25,381 nt of DNA. Source: Chloroflexota bacterium. Lineage in GTDB: Bacteria; Chloroflexota; UBA5177; JANWHV01. The translations under genes and the position numbers were made by a program. Where the stretch lies: positions 1-25,381 of the forward strand of contig JANWHO010000006.1 of NCBI GenBank assembly GCA_025450375.1, given 5' to 3'. This document shows, piece after piece, positions 15,297-23,586 of the stretch; within the stretch, counting starts at the first letter, position 1; every line of letters begins with the position of its first letter. The notes beneath the pieces are model-generated. The model was not told where the DNA came from. It was given only the letters and a program-made list of their open reading frames with translations, and ran no database searches.

Positions 15297-18200
15297 ATGC
15301 GCCAGCGTGTCTCAGCGGCCTTCGTCGTGCTCCTGGCCTGTGTATCGATCGTGTCCCTGATTCTGCCATCCTCTGTGGAAGCGTACCGCGCCCAGGCGGG
15401 CGGCACGCCCAAAAACGCCCCAGCGACGCCGCGGCTCACCGTGTCCGTGCAGCCGCCACGGATCAAGATCGGACGTGACGTGCCCCTGCGGATTCGCGTC
15501 ACCGATACGAAAGGGAAGCTGGTCGCCCGCGTCGCGGTCAGCATCACCGGCGTGGGCCAACCGGTGGCCGCGACCGCGGTGCGGGGCATAGTCACGCTTA
15601 CCGTTCGCGCAATGAGCACCGGTACGGCGCTGGTGCAGGTCAGCGCGCGCGGCTACACCGCGGCCTCGCGCGCGGTCCCCGTCGTGCCGGGTTCCCCAGC
15701 CACCGTAGTGGCGATCAAGCGCGGCGTGAGCGTGCTTGCTCCGAAAGCCCGCCCCCGTCCCGGCGCGGTAGGCACGGATCTGCTCGAGCGCTACCATGCC
15801 CTGACCGGGAAGGCACAATACGCCTCGCTTGGGCTGCGTGACGGCACGCTCGTGGACCTGAACGCCAATACTGACGTGTTGATCAAGGATCCGCTCCATG
15901 CCACCCTGGCCAAAGGCGAGCTGTTTCTGGAGGTGGTGCATGGCGCGGCAAGCCATCAGGTGCAGGTCGGCACCGCGGTGGCGGCGACCAAGGGGACACG
16001 ACTGGATGTCAAGGTCGATCCCAGGACAAAAGCCGCTGTGGTGACGGTGATCGAAGGTCAGGTACAGGTGAGCAACAAAGGCGCCCCAGTGTTAGTGGGC
16101 GCCGGCCAGCAGAGCACCGTACCGCTGAACCGACCTCCCAGTCCGCCGAAGCCGGTCAACCTCAACACGGTCCTCGCCTGGATCAGCAACCTGCCGAACA
16201 CGACTCCGGCGGCGGTGCCGCCGGTGCTAAACTTGCCCGCCGGCGTGGTCACGGCGGCTCCCCTGCCGCCGCCCGCTGCTACCCCGACCATCACGGTGAC
16301 CGGTACGCTCACCAGCACCGTCTGGTCTGGAGGACCCTACCTCCTGCGCGGTGGCGTGACTCTGCCGGCTAACAATACGCTCACGATCGCGCCAGGTACG
16401 ATGCTGGAGATGGGGCCAGGCGCCTACCTGCTCGTGCAGGGGACGCTCACCGCCCGCGGCACCGCCGCGGACCCAATCATCGTCACCAGTGCCGCGGCCC
16501 AGCCCAAGCCAGGAGATTGGCAGTACCTGAAGTTCGACGGGGCGGGGGCGGCGGGGAGCGTGCTGGACCATGTGCGGCTGTTCTACGGGAGCGCCAACGG
16601 CGGGGCCAATGGGATGCTTTCGTTGACCGGGGGCGCTAACATCCACGTCACCAACAACGTCCTCGCCCAGGCGGCCAGCACCGGTATCTGGATCGACTCC
16701 GCGACCCGCCCGACGATCGCCACCTGTGTTTTCGCCGGGCTGGGCGGCTACGCGGTGGACGGGCCGGTGGACGACCTGGGGCTGATTACGGGGGCGCGCT
16801 TCGGCCCGAACCAACGGGGGGTGCGTGTCGCGGGGACGATCAGCCACGACGCGAGCTGGGAGCGGCCCGATGTGCCCTACGAACTGACCGGCGGCATCAC
16901 TCTTGTCCGCGGCACGATCCTGACGATAGCGCCGGGCACGGTGCTGGCGATGGGGCCGGGCGCCTATATGCTCATACAGGGGACGCTCACCGCTCCCGGT
17001 ACCGATACGGCCCCGATCATCGTCACCAGCGCCGTGGCTCAGCCCAAGCCAGGAGATTGGCAGTACTGGAAGTTCGACGGGGCGGGGGCGGCGGGGAGCG
17101 TGCTGGACCACGTGCGGCTGTTCTACGGGAGCGCCAACGGCGGGGCCAATGGGATGCTTTCGTTGACCGGGGGCGCTAACATCCACGTCACCAACAGCGT
17201 CCTCGCCCAGGCGGCCAGCACCGGTATCTGGATCGACTCCGCGACCCGCCCGACGATCGCCACCTGCGTCTTCGCCGGGCTAGGCGGCTACGCGGTGGAC
17301 GGGCCGGTGGACGACCTGGGGCTGATTACGGGCGCAAGCTACGGCCCGAACCAGCGCGGAGTACACGTCGCGGGGACAATCAGCCACGCCACAAGTTGGG
17401 AGCGACCCGACGTGCCGTACGAACTGGCCGGCGGCATCACCCTTGCCGGCGGCACGATGCTGACGATAGCGCCGGGCACGGTACTGGCGATGGGGCCGGG
17501 TGCCTACTTGCTGGTGCAGGGGACGCTCACCGCCCGCGGTACCGACGCGGCCCCGATCATCGTCACCAGCGCTCCGCCCCCGCCCACGACGCCCGCCGCC
17601 ACCGCGGCAGCCTGGCAGCCCAAGCCGGGCGATTGGCAGTACTGGAAGTTCGACGGGGCGGGGGCGGCGGGGAGCGTGCTGGACCACGTGCGGCTGTTCT
17701 ACGGGAGCGCCAACGGCGGGGCCAATGGGATGCTTTCGCTGACCGGAGGCGCCAACATCCACGTCACCAACAGCGTTTTCTCGCAGGGTACCCGCACCGG
17801 CATCTGGGCTGACTCCGCGACCCGTCCGACGATCGCCACCTGCGTCTTCGCCGGGCTGGGCGGCTACGCGGTGGACGGGCCGGTGGACGACCTGGGGCTG
17901 ATCACGGGCGCAAGCTACGGCCCGAACCAGCGCGGAGTACACGTCGCGGGAACGATCAGCCACGACGCGAGCTGGGAGCGGTCGGACGTGCCCTACGAAC
18001 TGACGGGGGGCATTACCCTCATCCGCGGCGTGACGCTCACGATCGCGCCGGGCACGGTGCTGGAGATGGAACCGGGCGCCTACTTGCTGGCCCAGGGGAC
18101 GTTCACCGCGCGCGGTACCGACGCGGCCCCGATCCTCGTCACCAGCGCTCCGCCCCCGCCCACGACGCCTGCCGCCACCGTGGCAACCTGGCAGCCCAAG

Positions 18201-18530
18201 CCAGGCGATTGGCAGTACTGGAAGTTCGACGGGGCTGGCGCGGCGGGGGGCGTGCTGGATCACGTGCGGCTGTTCTACGGGAGCGCCAATGGCGGCGCCA
18301 ACGGCATGCTTTCGCTGACCGGGGGCGCCAACATCCACGTCACCAGCAGCGTCTTCGCGCAGGCTACCCGTATCGGCATTTGGGCCGACGACAGCACGAC
18401 ACCCACTATCACCGGCTGCGCGTTCCACGATGACCACGGCCCGGCGATCAGCATTCTGAGGAAAAATGCGTCGGGAGTGCATGGCAATACCTTCGAGCCG
18501 GGCCAGCAGGGTATTGAGTTGCGGAGCTAA
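15297..18530 (+). CDS. Secreted FecR-domain protein with four large beta-helix repeats
   Basis: The 1077-residue protein begins with a signal peptide: MRQR, then a hydrophobic run AAFVVLLACVSIVSLIL, with likely cleavage near VEA or AQA. The ATG at 15297 has GGAGG six bases upstream, so in-frame codons before it were rejected. About 50-135 is an Ig-like (Big-type) beta domain. About 155-290 is a FecR-like domain (YASLGLRDGTLVDLNANT, AVAATKGTRLDVKV, VIEGQVQVSNKG). A Pro-rich linker follows. From about 330 to the end there are four repeats of 180-192 residues, each with TIAPGTxLxMGPGAYLL, PKPGDWQYWKFDGAGAAG, GANIHVTN and PTIATCVFAGLGG strands, typical of right-handed parallel beta-helices. Copies 3 and 4 carry an extra PPPPTTPAAT linker. 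No sortase motif or C-terminal anchor is visible. An envelope-associated adhesin, carbohydrate-binding or structural role is possible; function is unknown. Confidence 0.88.
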   Translation: MRQRVSAAFVVLLACVSIVSLILPSSVEAYRAQAGGTPKNAPATPRLTVSVQPPRIKIGRDVPLRIRVTDTKGKLVARVAVSITGVGQPVAATAVRGIVTLTVRAMSTGTALVQVSARGYTAASRAVPVVPGSPATVVAIKRGVSVLAPKARPRPGAVGTDLLERYHALTGKAQYASLGLRDGTLVDLNANTDVLIKDPLHATLAKGELFLEVVHGAASHQVQVGTAVAATKGTRLDVKVDPRTKAAVVTVIEGQVQVSNKGAPVLVGAGQQSTVPLNRPPSPPKPVNLNTVLAWISNLPNTTPAAVPPVLNLPAGVVTAAPLPPPAATPTITVTGTLTSTVWSGGPYLLRGGVTLPANNTLTIAPGTMLEMGPGAYLLVQGTLTARGTAADPIIVTSAAAQPKPGDWQYLKFDGAGAAGSVLDHVRLFYGSANGGANGMLSLTGGANIHVTNNVLAQAASTGIWIDSATRPTIATCVFAGLGGYAVDGPVDDLGLITGARFGPNQRGVRVAGTISHDASWERPDVPYELTGGITLVRGTILTIAPGTVLAMGPGAYMLIQGTLTAPGTDTAPIIVTSAVAQPKPGDWQYWKFDGAGAAGSVLDHVRLFYGSANGGANGMLSLTGGANIHVTNSVLAQAASTGIWIDSATRPTIATCVFAGLGGYAVDGPVDDLGLITGASYGPNQRGVHVAGTISHATSWERPDVPYELAGGITLAGGTMLTIAPGTVLAMGPGAYLLVQGTLTARGTDAAPIIVTSAPPPPTTPAATAAAWQPKPGDWQYWKFDGAGAAGSVLDHVRLFYGSANGGANGMLSLTGGANIHVTNSVFSQGTRTGIWADSATRPTIATCVFAGLGGYAVDGPVDDLGLITGASYGPNQRGVHVAGTISHDASWERSDVPYELTGGITLIRGVTLTIAPGTVLEMEPGAYLLAQGTFTARGTDAAPILVTSAPPPPTTPAATVATWQPKPGDWQYWKFDGAGAAGGVLDHVRLFYGSANGGANGMLSLTGGANIHVTSSVFAQATRIGIWADDSTTPTITGCAFHDDHGPAISILRKNASGVHGNTFEPGQQGIELRS
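16290..18460 (+). repeat. Four tandem long repeats within the beta-helix gene
   Basis: The CAGCCCAAGCC anchor recurs at 16500, 17040, 17616 and 18192, giving periods of 540, 576 and 576 bases, all multiples of three. Blocks such as 16535-16800 and 17075-17340 are almost identical at DNA level, including synonymous positions. That indicates recent duplication or gene conversion. Copies 3 and 4 share a 36-base insertion encoding a Pro-rich linker. Confidence 0.9.
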
Positions 18531-18574
18531 ACAAACGCGCCCGGATAGTGACCCTTCTATAAGTCAAGGGGTGA

Positions 18575-18640
18575 GCGCAAGGCATGGTTCTGGTTCTCCT
18601 ACCTTGCGCGGGCCCCGCCGCTCCGGCTGGGGCTTGAATT
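18575..18640 (+). terminator. Likely terminator between convergent beta-helix gene and leuS
   Basis: GCGCAAGG (18575-18582) pairs with CCTTGCGC (18602-18609). A second GC-rich stem, GCCCCG.CCG to CGG.TGGGGC (18612-18633), is followed by TTGAATTAAA. The U-run is short, so termination in either direction is plausible but not certain. Confidence 0.45.
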
Positions 18641-18654
18641 AAAGGAGCACCATT

Positions 18655-18674
18655 CGGCACTTTGGATCTCTGTG
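18655..18674. repeat. 20-bp direct repeat, copy 2
   Basis: This matches positions 30-49 at 19 of 20 bases. It ends shortly before a palindrome downstream of leuS. The two copies bracket the RiPP cluster, regulator and beta-helix gene (18.6 kb). No integrase or tRNA is associated. Confidence 0.4.
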
Positions 18675-18679
18675 CCGAT

Positions 18680-18698
18680 TCGATCCCACTGGGATCGA
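18680..18698. other. Perfect 19-bp palindrome downstream of leuS
   Basis: TCGATCCCA and TGGGATCGA are perfect nine-base arms around one central C, ten bases beyond the leuS stop. As a hairpin the loop would be tight. It could be a DNA-protein site or part of the leuS terminator. No U-tract is present. Confidence 0.45.
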
Positions 18699-18708
18699 GT
18701 ACCTTTCT

Positions 18709-21219
18709 CTACCCCACCACCAGATTCACCAGCTTACCGGGCACGAAGACCCGGTGGCGGATGGTCTTCCCCTGGATGGCGCTCCGCACTTTTTCGCTCG
18801 CCAACGCCCGCGCCACCGCTTCTTCCTCGGTTACATCCGGCGCCAACTCCAGCTTGTCGCGTAGCTTCCCGTTCACCTGCACCACCAGCGTGATGGCGCG
18901 GGCACGGGCCTTCTCGACGCTCCATACCGGCCACGGCTGGGAATGCACGCTGTACGCCCCTCCCAGTTGCTCCCACAGCTCCTCGGCCAGGTGTGGGGCG
19001 AGCGGGGCCAGCAGCAGCGCGGTTACGCGCAGGGCCTCCCGCCGCTGCACCGGTGAGGCCGATTCCCAGTGGTCGTTCAGGTAGTTCTGCTGTTCCATCA
19101 ACCCGGCGATCGCCGTGTGGAACTTCAGGGCCGCGATATCGTCGCCTACCCGCTTGATCGTCCGATGCAGGATAGGCTCCCACTCGCGGTCCGCCCCACC
19201 CGGCGCCGTGTGCGCGTCGATCTCCTCCAGGCGTGACCAGAGACGGGTGACGAAGCGAGAGATCCCCGCCACTCCCCGGTCGCTGAACACGCCGCCCTCC
19301 TGGTACGGGCCGGCGAACAGGAGATAGAGGCGCAGCACATCGGCCCCGTAACGCTCGATATACTCATCCGGATTGACCACGTTGCCCCGGCTCTTGCTCA
19401 TCTTCTGGACGGTCTGGACGACCTTTTCCTCGCCGGTGTCCGGATCAGTGATCCGCTCCTCCTCCAGAACCAGGAGCAGCCCATGCAGGCGCAGGCGGGT
19501 AAAAGGCTCCTCGAAGGGGAGGCTGCCCAGGTCATGCAGGACCATGGTGGTAAAGCGGGCATACAGATGATGGCGGCGCACATGCTCGATCCCACCCATG
19601 TACATGTTCACCGGCAGCCACTTCTTGGTCCGCTCCGGGTCGAAAGGCCGGTCGTCCCACTCGGTGGAAGGGTAGCGCAGGAAGTACCAGGCGGAATCGA
19701 GAAAAGTGTCGGAGACATCGGTCTCCCGCCGGGCTGGTCCGCCGCACACCGGGCACGGCACATTCACCCAATCCTCCAGAGCGCCCAGGGGTCCCACTCC
19801 GGTCCCGGTGGGACGGAACTCCTCGATCTCGGGCAGGAGCACCGGCAAATCTGCCTCGGGCACCGGCACGATGCCGTCCTTGGGACAGTAGATCACCGGA
19901 ATGGGCGGTCCCCAGTAGCGCTGGCGGGAGATCAGCCAGTCGTGCAGGCGGAGAGTGGTCCGCGGCTCGCCGGCTCCGCGCTCGCCCAGCCAGGTGATGA
20001 AACGGGGGATTACCGATTCCTCGCTCCGCAGGCCGTTGAAGGGGCCGGAGTTGATAATCGTACCGGAGTGATCGGGGAGCGCCTGGGGCATGGTAATGGG
20101 GTCGATCGTCTCACCATCCGGTTGATAGACCAGGACAATCGGCAGCTCGAACTTGCGGGCGAATTCAAAGTCCCGCTGGTCATGCGCGGGGACGGCCATG
20201 ATCGCCCCGGTACCGTAGTGGGCCAGCACATAGTCGGCGATCCAAATTGGAATCGGCTGGCCAATGGCCGGATTGATCGCATAGGCGCCGGTGAAGACGC
20301 CGGTCTTCTCCTTCTCGGTCGTGCGTTCGCGTTCGCTCTTCCGACCCACTTCCGCCAGGTAGGCATTCACCGCCCCGGCCTGTTCGGGACTGACGATGGC
20401 CGGGACCAGGGGGTGCTCGGGAGCCAGCACACAGTACGTGGCGCCAAAGATCGTATCGGGCCGGGTGGTGAATACGGTAAACGAGCGTTCGGAGCCCGCG
20501 ATGGCGAAGGTGATGGCGGCGCCGGTGCTGCGGCCAATCCATTCGGTTTGCAGGGTTTTACTCAGCTCCGGCCAATCCAGGTCGCGCAGATTATCGATCA
20601 GGCGGTCGGCGTAGGCGGTGATCCTAAAAAACCACTGCTCCATCTCTCGCTGCACTACTGGCGTGTGACAGCGTTCGCAGACTGTCTCGCCATTCTCCTC
20701 CTCGGTCTGCTCGTTGGCCAGCACGGTGAGGCAGGTCGGGCACCAGGTGACGGGCGCCTTGGCCCTATAGGCCATCCCGGCCTTGATCATTTGCAGGAAG
20801 ACCCATTGGGTCCAGCGATAGTAATTGGGATGGCTGGTAATCACCTCGTGCGACCAGTCCCACATGGTGCCCAGGCGTTTCATCTGAGTTTCGCGGAAGC
20901 GCTCCACCGTGCGATCGGTGAGCCGCATGGGGTTGATCCCCAGCTTCAAGGCATAGTTCTCGCTGTGGATACCGAAGGAGTCGAAGCCCATGGGCTGGAA
21001 GACATCATGACCCTGGGCCCGCATGAAGCGCCCGTAGGTGTCGGCCCCGCAGTAGGTGTAGACGTGACCGACATGGAGGCCCTCACCAGAAGGGTACGGG
21101 AATTCCATCAAGTTATAGAAGGGCCGTTTGGCATGCGCCAGATCCACCCGATAGATGCCGGTCTCTTCCCAGCGCCGATTCCATTTCTCCTCGATCGCCC
21201 TGGTATCGTAGTGTGCCAC
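18709..21219 (-). CDS. leuS: Leucyl-tRNA synthetase
   Basis: This 836-residue class I synthetase charges tRNA-Leu. HVGH (residues 49-52) is the HIGH motif and KMSKS lies at 606-610. The CP1 editing domain has STGAAITF, TTRPDTIFGATY and the following LAPEHPLV. A Cys zinc knuckle (CPTC..CERC) lies near 180-210, and the C-terminal tail has VVQVNGKLRDKLE. The length is normal for a bacterial LeuRS. The GTG at 21219 was chosen because homology (AHYDTRAIEEKWNRRWEE) starts there, with a GAGGAG/AGCAGG region upstream. The open frame reaches back to 21351 only by reading through the T-box leader. Expression is controlled by tRNA charging via that leader. It appears monocistronic and unrelated to the RiPP cluster. 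Confidence 0.98.
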   Translation of the reverse strand: MAHYDTRAIEEKWNRRWEETGIYRVDLAHAKRPFYNLMEFPYPSGEGLHVGHVYTYCGADTYGRFMRAQGHDVFQPMGFDSFGIHSENYALKLGINPMRLTDRTVERFRETQMKRLGTMWDWSHEVITSHPNYYRWTQWVFLQMIKAGMAYRAKAPVTWCPTCLTVLANEQTEEENGETVCERCHTPVVQREMEQWFFRITAYADRLIDNLRDLDWPELSKTLQTEWIGRSTGAAITFAIAGSERSFTVFTTRPDTIFGATYCVLAPEHPLVPAIVSPEQAGAVNAYLAEVGRKSERERTTEKEKTGVFTGAYAINPAIGQPIPIWIADYVLAHYGTGAIMAVPAHDQRDFEFARKFELPIVLVYQPDGETIDPITMPQALPDHSGTIINSGPFNGLRSEESVIPRFITWLGERGAGEPRTTLRLHDWLISRQRYWGPPIPVIYCPKDGIVPVPEADLPVLLPEIEEFRPTGTGVGPLGALEDWVNVPCPVCGGPARRETDVSDTFLDSAWYFLRYPSTEWDDRPFDPERTKKWLPVNMYMGGIEHVRRHHLYARFTTMVLHDLGSLPFEEPFTRLRLHGLLLVLEEERITDPDTGEEKVVQTVQKMSKSRGNVVNPDEYIERYGADVLRLYLLFAGPYQEGGVFSDRGVAGISRFVTRLWSRLEEIDAHTAPGGADREWEPILHRTIKRVGDDIAALKFHTAIAGLMEQQNYLNDHWESASPVQRREALRVTALLLAPLAPHLAEELWEQLGGAYSVHSQPWPVWSVEKARARAITLVVQVNGKLRDKLELAPDVTEEEAVARALASEKVRSAIQGKTIRHRVFVPGKLVNLVVG

Positions 21220-21284
21220 CTGCCTGCTACTCCTCACCGCGTCGAAGGCCCTGGCGGCCCTATCGCCGCGGCCATGTATTCTCG

Positions 21285-21537
21285 CGCAAACAAAAAGCCC
21301 CCAGCCCACCGGCACATGCCGGGGACGGGAGGCAAACCCCCGCGGTACCACCCCGCTTGACGGCGCTCGGCGCCGTCCTCTCGCGTAACGCGGTACCGGG
21401 CGTCAGCCGTGGCCGAGGGCGGATTCGCCGCCGGTCTCCCCCTGCCGGGCGAGTTCGGTCATCACTGCCGGCTCGCACCAACCGCCGGCTCTCTGCCATA
21501 AAGTATGACCTACTGCTCCCTGCTTTCCAGGGTCCGT
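21285..21537 (-). promoter_or_regulatory. T-box riboswitch, leucine (CUC specifier), controlling leuS
   Basis: On the minus strand the conserved T-box core GGGTGGTACCGCGG lies at about 21355-21342. It is followed by a terminator stem (CCGGCA/TGCCGG inside GCCTCCC/GGGGGC) ending in CTTTTTG near 21291. Upstream, Stem I shows AGAGAGCCGG, GGTTGGTG and GAGCCGG, then ATGACCGAACTCGCC with the specifier CTC at 21453-21451, a leucine codon matching the downstream gene. Uncharged tRNA-Leu should stabilise the antiterminator and allow leuS transcription. Boundaries are approximate. Confidence 0.9.
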
Positions 21538-21543
21538 CCCTGC

Positions 21544-21572
21544 ATAGTACACCAGCGCGGTACCACTCGCAA
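21544..21572 (-). promoter_or_regulatory. leuS: leuS promoter
   Basis: On the minus strand TTGCGA (21572-21567), a 17-base spacer and TACTAT (21549-21544) place the start near 21537, just before the first strand of the T-box Stem I. Confidence 0.6.
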
Positions 21573-21664
21573 GACGCGGCTCGGAAGATCCCGAGCCTCG
21601 GGACCGCTTCTCATCATGGGTACGCTCAGTCCCCCGGGATCAACCTCCTGTACCGCCACGAGGC

Positions 21665-21697
21665 CAGGGACAGGATGATCGTTGCCCCCTGTCCCTG
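21665..21697 (-). terminator. Hairpin downstream of catalase
   Basis: Ten-base perfect arms CAGGGACAGG (21665-21674) and CCTGTCCCTG (21688-21697) surround a 13-base loop 33 bases after the catalase stop. There is no U-tract, so termination may be inefficient or factor-assisted. Confidence 0.5.
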
Positions 21698-21730
21698 AAC
21701 TACTTCCCTTGGCGCCAGCTTGATGTTGTC

Positions 21731-23272
21731 TTATCGCGCCGGCACGGCCTGCGCCGCCGGGGCAGGCTGTGAGAGTCCGACACCCTCGGCGACCCGCTTG
21801 CCATAATCGGCATCGCACTGCGAGAGGTGCCACACGATGTGCTCCTGACAGTCTCGATCGCACTGCTTCAGGGCACCCACCAGATTGTTGATCAACTCGT
21901 CGCGCTCCCACGGCTCGAAGGTGCGGTAGCGCTCGCCGGCCTGCTTGTAGTTATTCGTCCGGTCGATCGGCTGCCGGACGAGGTTGCCCGCGATATACGG
22001 CGTATGGGGCCGGCCCGCTGGGGCCGCCTCATGTGGGGCGCGCGGCATGCTGCTCGGCTCATAGTTGACGTGCGGATTGGCGCCCTCGGCAAGACCATCG
22101 ACATAGTAGGTCATCTGACCATCGCGCTGGCCCGTGGCCACCTGCGTCTTGGGCTGGTTGATCGGCAGTTGCAAGTAGTTTGGTCCGACGCGGTAGCGCT
22201 GCGTATCACTGTAGGAGAAGGTGCGGCCCTGGAGCATCTTGTCGTCCGAGAAATCGAGGCCATCCACCAGCACGCCCGTGCCGAAAGCGGCCTGCTCGAC
22301 CTCGGCGAAATAGTTTTCGGGGTTCTTGTTGAGCACCATGCGGCCGACCGGGCGCATGGGGAACTGATCGTAGGGCCAGAGTTTCGTGTCGTCGAGCGGA
22401 TCGAAATCGAGTTCGGGGTGTTCATCGTCCGACATGATCTGGACGTTGAGCTCCCACTCCGGATACTCGCCGCGCTCGATGGCCTCGTAGAGATCCTGCG
22501 TGGCATGGAGGAAGTTCTTGCCCTGGATCTCCTGGGCTTGCGCCTGGGTCAAATTCTTGACCCCCTGCTTGGGAACCCAGTGGTATTTTACCAGGACCGC
22601 CTGACCTTCTTTATTGACCCACTTGTAGGTGTTGACGCCCGAGCCCTCGATATGCCGGAAATCGGCTGGCGTGCCCCAGGGACTGAAGAGCCAGGTGATC
22701 ATGTGCATCGTTTCGGGCGAGTTGCGGACGAAGTCGAACTGGCGTCGGGGATCCTGCTTATTGAACACGGGGTCCGGCTTCCAGGAGTGCACGAAGTCGG
22801 CGAACTTGATCGCGTCGCGGATAAAGAAGACCTTGAGGTTGTTGCCAACCAGATCCCAGTTGCCGTCCTCCGTGTAGAACTTGACGGCGAAGCCGCGCGG
22901 GTCACGCAAGGTCTCGGGCGAATGGCCGCCGTGCGTGACGGTAGAGATGCGCACGAACACCGGGGTGCGCTTGCCCTGCTCCTGGAACAGTTTGGCCCGC
23001 GTGTAGGTGCTGATCGCTTCATCCCCGACCGTGCCGTATGCCTCGAAATAGCCGTGGGCGCCGGCGCCGCGCGCGTGGACAACCCGTTCGGGGATGCGCT
23101 CGCGGTCGAAATGGCTCATCTTCTCCAGGAACTGATAATTCTCCAGCGTGGTCGGCCCGCGGTTGCCGACGGTGCGCAGGTTCTGATTGTCGGATACTGG
23201 GTGACCCTGTCGGGTCGTGAGAATTGGTTCCTCATTTTCCGTGGATTGGCCTGTCCCGTTGGTTTCGCTCAC
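21731..23272 (-). CDS. katA: Monofunctional heme catalase
   Basis: This 513-residue catalase converts hydrogen peroxide to water and oxygen. The distal His66 lies in [12 protein letters not shown], the catalytic Asn in LVGNN (about 142-145) and the proximal heme-ligand Tyr in the [19 protein letters not shown] block (near 350). The length fits the small-subunit class; no C-terminal flavodoxin-like extension is present. The start is GTG at 23272, with AAGGAGG eight bases upstream. It is transcribed divergently from the solute-binding protein gene and appears monocistronic. No OxyR- or PerR-like site was recognised. The family is certain; the kat letter is by convention. Confidence 0.97.
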   Translation of the reverse strand: MSETNGTGQSTENEEPILTTRQGHPVSDNQNLRTVGNRGPTTLENYQFLEKMSHFDRERIPERVVHARGAGAHGYFEAYGTVGDEAISTYTRAKLFQEQGKRTPVFVRISTVTHGGHSPETLRDPRGFAVKFYTEDGNWDLVGNNLKVFFIRDAIKFADFVHSWKPDPVFNKQDPRRQFDFVRNSPETMHMITWLFSPWGTPADFRHIEGSGVNTYKWVNKEGQAVLVKYHWVPKQGVKNLTQAQAQEIQGKNFLHATQDLYEAIERGEYPEWELNVQIMSDDEHPELDFDPLDDTKLWPYDQFPMRPVGRMVLNKNPENYFAEVEQAAFGTGVLVDGLDFSDDKMLQGRTFSYSDTQRYRVGPNYLQLPINQPKTQVATGQRDGQMTYYVDGLAEGANPHVNYEPSSMPRAPHEAAPAGRPHTPYIAGNLVRQPIDRTNNYKQAGERYRTFEPWERDELINNLVGALKQCDRDCQEHIVWHLSQCDADYGKRVAEGVGLSQPAPAAQAVPAR

Positions 23273-23305
23273 GAGTGACGCCTCCTTCTCTCACACGCGC
23301 ACTTT

Positions 23306-23335
23306 GCCATAGGCCCAGTGCGCTCGTGTAGCCAA
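23306..23335 (-). promoter_or_regulatory. katA: Candidate catalase promoter
   Basis: On the minus strand TTGGCT (23335-23330), an 18-base spacer and TATGGC (23311-23306) lie 34 bases before the GTG start. The match to consensus is moderate. The rest of the intergenic stretch to 23492 shows nothing else recognisable. Confidence 0.35.
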
Positions 23336-23492
23336 GCTTTCCCGTTATGCCCCATTACGATCCCCACCTCGGAAGCAGGCCGATGGACTGCCGGTGCGGA
23401 TTCACACCCTCGGTCAGCATGGTACCGCAAGGGCCAGCAAAACTGGAAGGACTGACCAAGGCGGCTCTGTATCTCTTATCTCTCTGGACTGG

Positions 23493-23521
23493 TTGACGCA
23501 TCGTGATACCTCGCCTACACT
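23493..23521 (+). promoter_or_regulatory. Promoter of the solute-binding protein gene
   Basis: TTGACG (23493-23498), a 17-base spacer and TACACT (23516-23521) predict a start near 23528. A GTG at 23503 falls between the two boxes and cannot be the start codon of this transcript. Confidence 0.6.
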
Positions 23522-23586
23522 CCCTGATGGTTTGCCGCCGGTTTGAGCGTGTCTGCTCGGGCCGGATTGTAAGGGAGTGTTTTGCG

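Noticed and set aside
16290..18460. Repeats considered as a CRISPR array
   Set aside because: Units are 540-576 bp, in frame and coding for beta-helix modules; no short repeat/spacer pattern exists.
30..18674. Direct repeats as attachment sites of an integrative element
   Set aside because: No integrase, tRNA or transposase is present, and the match is only 20 bp; kept only as a weak repeat observation.
19483..21360. 625-residue plus-strand frame opposite leuS
   Set aside because: It is an antisense shadow; leuS is unambiguous, and the antisense product is rich in Gly/His/Arg with no domain.
21827..23278. 483-residue plus-strand frame opposite catalase
   Set aside because: It is an antisense shadow produced by high GC in the third codon position of catalase.
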